NCBI GenBank assembly: GCA_002294045.1
Contig: DBEP01000039.1
Coordinates: 1-5,738, forward strand
Origin: Lachnoclostridium sp. UBA903
GTDB taxonomy: Bacteria > Bacillota > Clostridia > Lachnospirales > Lachnospiraceae
Length of the DNA: 5,738 nucleotides
Reading direction: 5' to 3'
The notes beneath the pieces are model-generated. The model was not told the origin of the DNA and made no database searches. It saw only the letters and a program-made list of their open reading frames with translations. Positions 1-5,738 of this stretch are shown piece by piece (the first letter of the stretch is position 1; each line of letters begins with the position of its first letter). The position numbers and the translations under genes were made by a program.

Positions 1-174
1 GGACGAGCAATTCAAGCAGATTGCATGGCTTTTAATACTTTCATCTGATTATATTCCGCTGTTCTGTCAATTGCTTCAAAACGCTTTTTCAGGCTGGTTT
101 CGACATCGCTGCAGTAGTTTAATACGGCTTCATCAATCTGAAAATCTTTATAAATCTGCTTGAATTGCTCGTCC
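1..174. repeat. 22-bp perfect inverted repeat at the sequence edge (arms 1-22 and 153-174)
   Basis: Bases 1-22 are the exact reverse complement of bases 153-174, with 130 bases between the arms. The right arm is the second to eighth codons of the YnbB-like gene, beginning just after the AT of its ATG. The left arm starts at the very first base of the window and falls where the reading frame stops resembling its family. The arms part at base 23 versus 152. Two bases (TT at 21-22) also fit the expected CAA codon, so the junction could have 2 nt of microhomology. This pattern fits a fold-back (inverted chimera) at a contig end. A genuine inverted repeat flanking an invertible segment is possible but less likely. 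Confidence 0.85.
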
Positions 175-176
175 AT
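12..176 (-). CDS. Methionine gamma-lyase / aluminium-resistance (YnbB-like) family protein, N-terminal fragment
   Basis: The frame opens at an ATG (174-176) and encodes 54 residues before a TGA at 12-14. It begins MDEQFKQIYKDFQIDEAV and contains RFEAIDRTAEYNQMKVLKAM. That second stretch resembles, from memory, the N-terminus of the PLP-dependent methionine gamma-lyase/aluminium-resistance family (YnbB of Bacillus), where a helix of the type RFxxIDxxxEYNQxKVLxAMQ precedes a conserved block. Family members are about 400-430 residues long, so this is only the first eighth, without the PLP lysine or any catalytic residue. Similarity seems to stop after Met-Gln (21-26). The last residues, Ser-Ala-stop, come from bases 1-22, which are an inverted copy of the gene's own start. 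I therefore read it as a full-length gene cut by the sequence edge, not a real 54-residue peptide. The start is supported by a good ribosome binding site. It lies 35 nt after miaA and is probably co-transcribed. The family assignment is fairly likely; the enzyme's substrate is not known from this fragment. Confidence 0.66.
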   Translation of the reverse strand: MDEQFKQIYKDFQIDEAVLNYCSDVETSLKKRFEAIDRTAEYNQMKVLKAMQSA

Positions 177-182
177 GTGTTA

Positions 183-189
183 CCTTTCT
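183..189 (-). promoter_or_regulatory. Ribosome binding site of the YnbB-like gene
   Basis: On the minus strand AGAAAGG ends 6 nt before the ATG at 176. It is a moderately strong Shine-Dalgarno sequence at normal spacing and fixes this start. It sits in the 35-nt gap after miaA, downstream of the small hairpin at 201-225. Confidence 0.6.
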
Positions 190-200
190 TCTCTTGCTCT

Positions 201-225
201 TAATTCCTTTGTTATAAAGGAATTA
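201..225. repeat. 10-bp inverted repeat overlapping the miaA stop codon
   Basis: TAATTCCTTT (201-210) pairs perfectly with AAAGGAATTA (216-225) around a 5-base loop (211-215). The repeat covers the last miaA codons and its TAA. The stem has only two G-C pairs. On the transcribed strand it is followed by AAGAGCAAGAG and not by a U-run, so it is not a good intrinsic terminator for the operon. Read on the plus strand it is followed by two short T-runs (228-232 and 235-239), but no plus-strand gene ends here. It may only be an intercistronic mRNA hairpin that stabilises or punctuates the message, or it may be chance in AT-rich sequence. Confidence 0.5.
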
Positions 226-1162
226 TATTTTTCGTTTTTATCTCTCTTAAGAGAGCCTCTAAAATTTCGTTTTCATCATTGTGATAATCGTTTTTATCAA
301 TCCAAGTGACATCCTTTTCCCGCTTGAACCAGGTAAGCTGCCTTTTGGCAAAATGCCTGGTGTCCCGCTTTAATGTATATACCGCATCTTCCAGGGAGCA
401 TTCTCCGCTCAAATAGGCAAGCATCTCCTTATATCCCAATCCCTGCATGGAAACCATATCTTTTGTGCAGCCCCTGCTCACAAGCATTTCCACTTCTTTG
501 AGCAGCCCGTTTTCCATCATTGTGTCCACCCGGCGGTTAATTCTTTCATACAGTACTTTCCGGTCATCATTTAAAACAAAATAACAGAAATTATAGGGGG
601 ATTCGTTATTGCGTTGTTCTTCATTGTGTTCCGATATCCTGCTGCCGGTTTGCCGGAAATATTCCAAAGCACGAATGACGCGTTTTACATTATTGGGATG
701 AATTGCCTGTGCCGATGCAGGGTCTGCTTCGGTCAACTTTTCATGAAGATAGGAAGCACCCTTTTTCTTATAAAGGTTCTCCAGCTCCTCCCTGTATGAA
801 GTATCTTCCTTGTTATCCTTAAAATCTATATTATACAGAACGGCCTGGATATAAAAACCGGTGCCGCCGACGATGACGGGAATCTTTCCTTTGGCATAGA
901 TTTCTTCCATGTATCCGCAGGCATAATCTTTAAATCTTACCACATTAAATTCTTCGTCCGGTTCCAGTTCATCAATCAGATAATGCCTGATACCATGCAT
1001 TTCATCGGATGTAATCTTTGCTGTGCCTATATCCATATATTTATAAACCTGCATGGAATCCGCCGAAATAATCTCTCCTCCGATTATCCGGGCAAGTTTA
1101 AGGGATAATTCGGTCTTTCCGGCGGCCGTAGGTCCGGTTAAAATAATTAAGGGCTTCTTCAT
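212..1162 (-). CDS. miaA: tRNA dimethylallyltransferase (tRNA isopentenyladenosine-37 synthase) MiaA
   Basis: MiaA transfers the dimethylallyl group of DMAPP to N6 of adenosine 37, next to the anticodon of tRNAs that read codons starting with U. The i6A37 formed is the usual substrate of MiaB. From the chosen start the protein has 316 residues, the same as E. coli MiaA. It shows the P-loop GPTAAGKT (10-17), the DSMQVYKYMDIGTAK block (35-49; D35 is the expected catalytic Asp), GGTGFY (99-104), NVKRVIRALE (158-167), GLGYKE (241-246) and the C-terminal TRHFAKRQLTWFKRE signature (268-282). All hallmark motifs are present and the frame is intact. An in-frame ATG at 1198 would add 12 residues (MYEFNLYKRKLE). 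I prefer 1162 because AGGAAG lies 6 nt ahead of it, family members start directly at MKKPLIILTGPT, and the upstream ATG lacks a clear ribosome binding site. The gene begins 51 nt after mutL and ends 35 nt before the YnbB-like gene, consistent with one operon. Confidence 0.97.
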   Translation of the reverse strand: MKKPLIILTGPTAAGKTELSLKLARIIGGEIISADSMQVYKYMDIGTAKITSDEMHGIRHYLIDELEPDEEFNVVRFKDYACGYMEEIYAKGKIPVIVGGTGFYIQAVLYNIDFKDNKEDTSYREELENLYKKKGASYLHEKLTEADPASAQAIHPNNVKRVIRALEYFRQTGSRISEHNEEQRNNESPYNFCYFVLNDDRKVLYERINRRVDTMMENGLLKEVEMLVSRGCTKDMVSMQGLGYKEMLAYLSGECSLEDAVYTLKRDTRHFAKRQLTWFKREKDVTWIDKNDYHNDENEILEALLREIKTKNIIPL

Positions 1163-1168
1163 TTCCAA

Positions 1169-1176
1169 CTTCCTTT
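1169..1176 (-). promoter_or_regulatory. Ribosome binding site deciding the miaA start
   Basis: On the minus strand AAAGGAAG ends 6 nt before the ATG at 1162. The other in-frame ATG at 1198, 15 nt after the mutL stop, is preceded by TTCGGTTCTTAATGTGT, which holds no purine-rich Shine-Dalgarno sequence. This site therefore favours the 316-residue MiaA over the 328-residue version. Confidence 0.65.
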
Positions 1177-1213
1177 TATAAAGATTAAATTCATACACAT
1201 TAAGAACCGAATG

Positions 1214-3130
1214 TTAAACGATTCTTTTGAACTTCTTCTCCAGCTCATATTTACTCATGGATATGATGGTAGGCCTTCCATGAGGACAATGATAAGGATT
1301 ATCCAGAGTTAGTAATTCTTCGATTAAAGCTTGCGCTTCCTCATAGGATAAACGGTGATTTCCCTTTACCGCCGCTTTGCAGGACATGGAAGCAATTTTA
1401 TCTAATATAAGTTCCGGCGTATCATTATATACCTCATCTGTCAATCCGTCAATGAGTTCAATTAATATTTCATATTGGACTAAACCGAATAAATCACTTG
1501 GTATGGCTCTTACCGCATATTCCTTTCCGCCGAAACCTTCTATTTCAAATCCGATTTTCTTCAGATTTTCAGCATGCTTTTTCAAGGTTTCCTCTTCCCG
1601 CATGGTTAAGGAAAGAATTATGGGCGGTTCTAAAAGCTGGGAATTATATTGTTTCTCCTTCAAGGCTTTCATAATTTTCTCATACAGGACCTTTTCATGT
1701 GCGGCATGCTGGTCAATTAGATACATTTTATCACCAAACTCCACAATCCAGTAGGTTGCAAACACCTGTCCGACTATGCGGTGGTTTTTTACGGACTCTT
1801 CGGACAGAAAAGATAATTGTTCGGCCTTGCCCGAAGAGGCGGCAATTTCTTCCCGTACCAGTTCGGGGGCTTGGGTTATCACCTCATGGAATCTCCCGAT
1901 TTCCGTTTCCTTTACCATTGCCGCATTTTCAGAGGAGATATTGTTAGGCTGATATTGGTCTACACCTGTAGAATTCGCAAAGTGTTTAGCCGGCCCCGGA
2001 AATGTTCTGTTTTTATTACCGGATTGATTATTCTGGTTACGGTTTAATTCCTGTCTTCGTTTTTCTTCAAAGGGCTCCGGAATTTTTTGGTCTATTTTAA
2101 CTTTCTCTTTTTCTTCTGTCAGCAATACCGCAGGTATCATTTCTTTTCCTTCCAAAGCATCCTTTATGGTATGATAAAGAAGCTTATACAATTCTTCCCC
2201 GTTTTTAAAACGGATTTCCAACTTGGACGGATGAACGTTAACATCAATTAATTCGCTGTCAATACGGATATGCAGGGAAGTGAAGGGATAACGGTGCAGC
2301 ATAATATACGGCCTGTAGGCTTCTTCAATTGCTTTGTTTATTAAGGCATTTTTCACATAACGGCTATTGACAAAATAATTCTCATAGTTGCGGTTGCCTC
2401 TGGATACAACGGGTTTGCTTATGTACCCTTCTATGGATATTACATCATTGCTTCCTTCCACTAACAAAAGGTTTGCCGCAATATCCCGGCCATAAACGTT
2501 ATATATAATATCTTTCAGGTTATTGTTACCCGAGGTATGCAGCTTAATCTGCCCGTTATTGATAAATTTAAAGGAAATATTAGGATGTGAAACTGCCATG
2601 CGTTCCATTAAATCGCTGATATACCCGGCTTCTGTAATAGATGATTTTAAGAATTTTTTCCTGGCCGGCGTATTATAAAATAAATTGCGTATAATAAATG
2701 TCGTTCCGTTTGGGCAGCCGATGTGTTCCAGACTCTTTTCATCTCCTCCTGCAATCAGGTAACGAAGACCGGTAAAGGATTCATTTGTTTTTGTCACCAA
2801 TTCCACCTGGGAAACCGCCGCAATACTGGAAAGAGCCTCACCTCTGAAGCCTAAGCTGGATATTCTTAACAAATCCTCTGCGGTTCTGATTTTACTGGTG
2901 GAATGTCTGAGAAAAACAAGAGGCATATCTTCTTCCTCAATTCCGGAGCCATTATCCGTAATCCGGATTAAACTGATACCGCCTTCTTTAATTTCCACCG
3001 TGATTGCATTGGCTCCTGCATCAATCGCATTCTCAACCAATTCCTTTACCACTGCGGCAGGCCGTTCAATTACTTCTCCGGCAGCTATCCGGTTAATTGT
3101 ATTTTCATCCAATACGGTTATTTTCGACAT
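1214..3130 (-). CDS. mutL: DNA mismatch repair protein MutL (ATPase and endonuclease)
   Basis: MutL is recruited by mismatch-bound MutS, couples ATP use to downstream events, and in bacteria lacking MutH nicks the error strand itself. The 638-residue protein has a full N-terminal GHKL ATPase: ELVENAIDAGA (30-40; catalytic E30 and metal-binding N34), DNGSGI (59-64), RHSTSK (75-80), GFRGEAL (94-100), and VNVHPSKLEIRF (298-308; K303 is the expected gamma-phosphate contact). A low-conservation linker, rich in Asn, Gln and charged residues, runs from about 335 to 450. The C-terminal domain holds the endonuclease motifs DQHAAHEKVLYEK (473-485), SCKAAVK (583-589), CPHGRP (615-620) and FKR (634-636), so it is the nicking type. 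Length is close to that of B. subtilis MutL (about 627). QLLEPPI (498-504) sits where the MutL clamp-binding motif is expected. The start follows AGGAGG at 8 nt, 17 nt after mutS ends, so the two are surely co-transcribed. I see no frameshift or missing key residue. Confidence 0.98.
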   Translation of the reverse strand: MSKITVLDENTINRIAAGEVIERPAAVVKELVENAIDAGANAITVEIKEGGISLIRITDNGSGIEEEDMPLVFLRHSTSKIRTAEDLLRISSLGFRGEALSSIAAVSQVELVTKTNESFTGLRYLIAGGDEKSLEHIGCPNGTTFIIRNLFYNTPARKKFLKSSITEAGYISDLMERMAVSHPNISFKFINNGQIKLHTSGNNNLKDIIYNVYGRDIAANLLLVEGSNDVISIEGYISKPVVSRGNRNYENYFVNSRYVKNALINKAIEEAYRPYIMLHRYPFTSLHIRIDSELIDVNVHPSKLEIRFKNGEELYKLLYHTIKDALEGKEMIPAVLLTEEKEKVKIDQKIPEPFEEKRRQELNRNQNNQSGNKNRTFPGPAKHFANSTGVDQYQPNNISSENAAMVKETEIGRFHEVITQAPELVREEIAASSGKAEQLSFLSEESVKNHRIVGQVFATYWIVEFGDKMYLIDQHAAHEKVLYEKIMKALKEKQYNSQLLEPPIILSLTMREEETLKKHAENLKKIGFEIEGFGGKEYAVRAIPSDLFGLVQYEILIELIDGLTDEVYNDTPELILDKIASMSCKAAVKGNHRLSYEEAQALIEELLTLDNPYHCPHGRPTIISMSKYELEKKFKRIV

Positions 3131-3138
3131 TGGTATTA

Positions 3139-3144
3139 CCTCCT
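3139..3144 (-). promoter_or_regulatory. Strong ribosome binding site of mutL in the mutS-mutL gap
   Basis: On the minus strand AGGAGG ends 8 nt before the mutL ATG and lies wholly within the 17-nt gap after the mutS stop codon (3148-3150). It is a near-perfect Shine-Dalgarno sequence, so mutL translation should start efficiently on its own. The short distance would also allow reinitiation by ribosomes finishing mutS. Confidence 0.75.
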
Positions 3145-3147
3145 GTC

Positions 3148-5738
3148 TTACAGATGATTTTTAATCTTTTGCTGCAGCTGATATAACTTATTTAATGCCT
3201 CCACCGGCGTCATAACATTCATATCAAGCTCTCTTAATTCCATAATAATATCTTCATTGGGGTTATAATCAAAGAGTGATAACTGATCCGGTATTTCCGT
3301 ATGTTTTTTTCTGGATTTGGATAAATTCTCCAAGGAATCATTCTGCTCCATTACAGCCGTATCTTCTTTTTGGGATACGGCTGTATCCGTATGTATGGCT
3401 CTGGCTTTTTCTGCAATATCGTTTTTGCTTAATTCGTCTACAATTTCTCGTGCTCTTTTTAATACGCTGCCAGGAACTCCGGCTAATTTTGCCACCTGTA
3501 TGCCATAGCTTTTATCCGCACCGCCTTTTACGATTTTACGCAGAAATATAATATCCTCGCCGTGCTCTTTTACGGCAATGCAATAATTGTTAACACTGTC
3601 CAGTTTGCCTTCCAATTCTGTCAGCTCATGATAATGGGTTGCAAATAAGGTCTTAGCCCCCAATAATTCCGGATTACTGATATGCTCTACAACGGCCCAG
3701 GCAATGCTTAATCCGTCAAAGGTACTGGTTCCTCTTCCGATTTCATCTAAAATCAGCAGGCTGTTTTTTGTTGCATTACGGAGAATATTTGCAACTTCCG
3801 TCATTTCAACCATAAAGGTACTCTGGCCCGATGCCAGGTCGTCGGAGGCCCCAACTCTGGTAAATATCCTGTCTACGATGCCGATTTCTGCATGGGAGGC
3901 CGGTACAAAACTTCCGATCTGTGCCATTAATACAATTAAAGCGGTCTGGCGCATATAGGTGGATTTACCTGCCATATTGGGGCCCGTAATAATGGAAATA
4001 CGGTGCTCCTTATTGTTTAGATAGGTATCATTGGTTACAAACATATCATTGGAAAGCATCTGCTCCACTACCGGATGCCTGCCGTCTTTAATATCTATAA
4101 CTCCGTCTTCGTTGATGGAAGGACGGGTAAAATTATTTCTTTCGGCCACCAATGCCAGGGAAGTCAGTACATCTGTCTTGGCAATGGCCTTGGCTGTCTG
4201 CTGTATCCGGTTGACCTCATTCCCAATCCGGTCACGGATATCGCAAAATATTTCATATTCTAAAGAAAACAGCTTGTCCTCAGCTCCTAAAATAACGTCT
4301 TCCAGTTCCTTTAATTCCGCAGTTGTATAACGTTCCGCATTGGCAAGTGTCTGTTTGCGTATCCAGTTGTCAGGCACCAGGTTCTGGTAGGAGTTGGTCA
4401 CTTCCAGATAATAACCGAAAACCCGGTTGAATTTAATTCTTAGATTTTTAATACCTGTTTTGTCCTTCTCTTTTGTTTCTAATTCGGCCAGCCAGGTCTT
4501 TCCTTCGGTTTTTGCCTTTCTTAGCCTGTCGACTTCTTCATGGTAACCGTCCTTTATAATGCCGCCTTCTTTTACTGCAAGGGGCGGCTCTTCTATAATT
4601 GCCTGTTCAATTAAGAAATGGATATCCGCCAGGGGATCCATTTCCTCATAAATATATTTTAGCAGCTTGGACTGCGCGTCGCTTAACAGCTGCTTAATAT
4701 GGGGAAGCATGGACAGGGAGGATTTAAAAGCAATCAGATCCCTGGGCCCCGCACTTTTATAACTGATACGGCTGATTAAACGCTCCAAATCATAGATAGG
4801 GTTAAGATATTCCCTGATTTCCTCCCTGGTTATGACCGATTGGTTCAATTCCGTTATGGCGTCCAGCCTTTCATTAATTTCAGCCTTATCTATTAATGGC
4901 TGTTCCACATAGCTTCTTAACAATCTGGCGCCCATGGCGGTTTTGGTTTTGTCCAGCACCCACAATAAGGAACCCCGTTTCTGTTTTTCCCTCAGGGTTT
5001 CCACTAACTCCAGGTTTCTCCTGGTAGAGCTGTCCAGAAGCATATATTTGCTTGTTATGTAAGGAGTCAGACGGGTTAAATGGATTAGTGAATTTTTCTG
5101 GGTTTCATATAAATACTGCATAACAGAACCCGCCGCTATGACTCCTATGGTATAATCCTCTAACCCAAGTCCTGCAAGGGCGGATACTTTAAAATGGTTT
5201 TGAAGGGCACTTATACATAAATCATCATCAAAATACCATGTTTCCAGGTCGGAAACGGATATTTGCAGCCGGTTCCTTAAATCCTCAATGTCTACTCCGC
5301 TGACCATAAAGGTACTGTTGCATATAATCTCAGAAGGGTTGAATTTATTAATTTCATCCAACAGCTTTCTGTCCGAATCTACCTCCGTTACGTAAAAATC
5401 TCCCGTGGTTACGTCCACGGTTGCCACTCCATAAGCATTTACGGTATGTACGATTCCCATCAAATAATTGTTTTTGCTTTCATCCAAGGCCTGGGGATTT
5501 AAATTGGTACCGGGGGTAACAATACGTATTACTTCCCTTCGTACAATCCCTTTTGTTGCCTTAGGATCTTCCACCTGTTCACAGATGGCTACCCGGTAGC
5601 CCTTACTGATTAATTTACTTAAATAGCCTTCCACCGCATGGTAGGGTATTCCGCACATGGGAGCCCGTTCGTCCTGTCCGCAGTTCTTGCCGGTTAAAGT
5701 AATTTCCAGTTCTTTCGAGCAGGTAAGTGCATCTTCAA
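3148..5738 (-). CDS. mutS: DNA mismatch repair protein MutS, 5' end missing
   Basis: MutS binds mispairs and small loops as a dimer and, with ATP, becomes a sliding clamp that recruits MutL. The frame is open to the right edge. Counting from the first full codon (5736), 862 residues are present, and I estimate that 35-45 are missing, including the Phe-x-Glu mismatch-reading motif. Visible parts: end of domain I with SKELEITLTGKN and MCGIPYHAVEGYLSK (7-41); clamp-domain stretch FGYYLEVTNSY (440-450) and IRKQTLANAERYTTAELKE (459-477); Walker A GPNMAGKST (585-593, bases 3958-3984); signature region around SGQSTFMVEMTE (636-647); Walker B LLILDE (660-665) followed by IGRGTSTFDG; FATHYHELTELE (698-709); HTH-like ADKSYGIQVAKLAGVP (740-755); a variable linker (about 768-815); clamp-binding QLSLF (818-822); and the C-terminal multimerisation helix around TPVEALNKLYQL (843-854). 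The full protein would be roughly 900 residues, somewhat longer than E. coli MutS (853), with the C-terminal linker as the likeliest source of extra length. The ATG at 5658 is internal, not the start. The gene heads the mutS-mutL-miaA cluster; its promoter is outside the window. Confidence 0.98.
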   Translation of the reverse strand, partial: EDALTCSKELEITLTGKNCGQDERAPMCGIPYHAVEGYLSKLISKGYRVAICEQVEDPKATKGIVRREVIRIVTPGTNLNPQALDESKNNYLMGIVHTVNAYGVATVDVTTGDFYVTEVDSDRKLLDEINKFNPSEIICNSTFMVSGVDIEDLRNRLQISVSDLETWYFDDDLCISALQNHFKVSALAGLGLEDYTIGVIAAGSVMQYLYETQKNSLIHLTRLTPYITSKYMLLDSSTRRNLELVETLREKQKRGSLLWVLDKTKTAMGARLLRSYVEQPLIDKAEINERLDAITELNQSVITREEIREYLNPIYDLERLISRISYKSAGPRDLIAFKSSLSMLPHIKQLLSDAQSKLLKYIYEEMDPLADIHFLIEQAIIEEPPLAVKEGGIIKDGYHEEVDRLRKAKTEGKTWLAELETKEKDKTGIKNLRIKFNRVFGYYLEVTNSYQNLVPDNWIRKQTLANAERYTTAELKELEDVILGAEDKLFSLEYEIFCDIRDRIGNEVNRIQQTAKAIAKTDVLTSLALVAERNNFTRPSINEDGVIDIKDGRHPVVEQMLSNDMFVTNDTYLNNKEHRISIITGPNMAGKSTYMRQTALIVLMAQIGSFVPASHAEIGIVDRIFTRVGASDDLASGQSTFMVEMTEVANILRNATKNSLLILDEIGRGTSTFDGLSIAWAVVEHISNPELLGAKTLFATHYHELTELEGKLDSVNNYCIAVKEHGEDIIFLRKIVKGGADKSYGIQVAKLAGVPGSVLKRAREIVDELSKNDIAEKARAIHTDTAVSQKEDTAVMEQNDSLENLSKSRKKHTEIPDQLSLFDYNPNEDIIMELRELDMNVMTPVEALNKLYQLQQKIKNHL
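3271..3285 (-). other. Codons for the MutS sliding-clamp binding motif QLSLF
   Basis: These 15 bases encode Gln-Leu-Ser-Leu-Phe near the MutS C-terminus, matching the QL(S/D)LF consensus by which bacterial replication and repair proteins dock in the hydrophobic pocket of the DnaN sliding clamp. The position, after a variable linker and before the C-terminal helix, is where MutS proteins normally carry it. It suggests that MutS is tethered to the replication fork in this organism. Confidence 0.8.
3352..3385. repeat. 12-bp perfect inverted repeat inside the mutS linker
   Basis: TACAGCCGTATC (3352-3363) and GATACGGCTGTA (3374-3385) are exact reverse complements around a 10-base loop (3364-3373). 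On the coding strand the same bases encode two copies of Asp-Thr-Ala-Val (GAT ACA GCC GTA and GAT ACG GCT GTA), eight residues apart start to start. The region is therefore both a near-direct and an inverted repeat. It lies in the poorly conserved linker between the ATPase domain and the clamp-binding motif, where sequence change is tolerated. The mRNA could form a 12-bp hairpin, but no U-run follows, so it is not a terminator. Confidence 0.7.

Noticed and set aside
12..176. A genuine 54-residue small protein
   Set aside because: Its N-terminus resembles a family of about 400 residues, and its stop codon is supplied by an inverted copy of its own start at the sequence edge.
201..240. Intrinsic terminator on the plus strand (hairpin followed by T-runs)
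   Set aside because: The stem is AT-rich with two G-C pairs, the T-tract is broken by CG, the region overlaps the miaA 3' end, and no plus-strand gene precedes it.
1163..1198. Twelve-residue N-terminal extension of MiaA from the ATG at 1198
   Set aside because: It has no Shine-Dalgarno sequence, family proteins start just before the P-loop, and the ATG at 1162 has a well-placed AGGAAG.
1163..1213. Internal promoter in the mutL-miaA gap
   Set aside because: The 51-nt gap is AT-rich with a TATAAA-like string, but no matching -35 element at proper spacing is evident. Read-through from mutSL is the simpler explanation.
614..4330. Plus-strand open frames scattered across 614-4330 (for example 1377-1754, 1817-2047, 2898-3164, 3276-3551, 4031-4330)
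   Set aside because: All lie opposite strongly conserved miaA, mutL or mutS coding sequence. None has a recognisable domain or convincing ribosome binding site, and their compositions look like antisense shadows.
5403..5420. Short inverted repeat CCGTGG...CCACGG
   Set aside because: A 6-bp stem inside conserved mutS coding sequence is expected by chance and has no supporting context.
3148..5658. ATG at 5658 as the start of mutS
   Set aside because: The frame stays open to the window edge, and the 26 codons upstream of it encode conserved MutS domain I sequence (SKELEITLTGKN...DERAP). This Met is internal.

Overview
The window is a single minus-strand gene cluster from what looks like a low-to-moderate GC Bacillota of the Clostridia class, probably Lachnospiraceae or a close relative. 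This rests on the protein style, the AGGAGG-type ribosome binding sites, and the order mutS-mutL-miaA followed by a methionine gamma-lyase/aluminium-resistance family gene. The taxonomic call is inference from remembered family sequences, not a search.

Layout, read in the direction of transcription (high to low coordinates): mutS enters from the right edge without its start codon (5738 to 3148). After a 17-nt gap holding a strong ribosome binding site comes complete mutL (3130 to 1214). After a 51-nt gap comes miaA (1162 to 212). After a 35-nt gap with a small AT-rich hairpin comes the first ~52 codons of a PLP-enzyme family gene (start at 176), which breaks off at the left edge. The tight spacing and the lack of any convincing terminator suggest one transcript whose promoter lies upstream, outside the window. 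No stretch of 300 bases is without a gene. I see no RNA gene, mobile element, CRISPR array or plus-strand gene.

MutS and MutL form the mismatch repair core. MutS recognises the mismatch, and MutL carries both the GHKL ATPase site and the C-terminal endonuclease motifs, so this is a MutH-independent, nicking type of repair. MutS ends with a sliding-clamp binding motif. MiaA prenylates tRNA A37, and its co-transcription with mutSL is a common bacterial arrangement.

The cluster itself is ordinary. The most notable oddity is at the left edge: bases 1-22 are an exact reverse complement of bases 153-174. At that point the last gene leaves its family consensus and runs into a stop, which looks more like a fold-back assembly or amplification artefact than biology. 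Smaller observations are a 12-bp inverted repeat inside the variable linker of mutS that also encodes a duplicated DTAV tetrapeptide, a possible clamp-binding motif in the MutL linker, and the absence of hfq after miaA.
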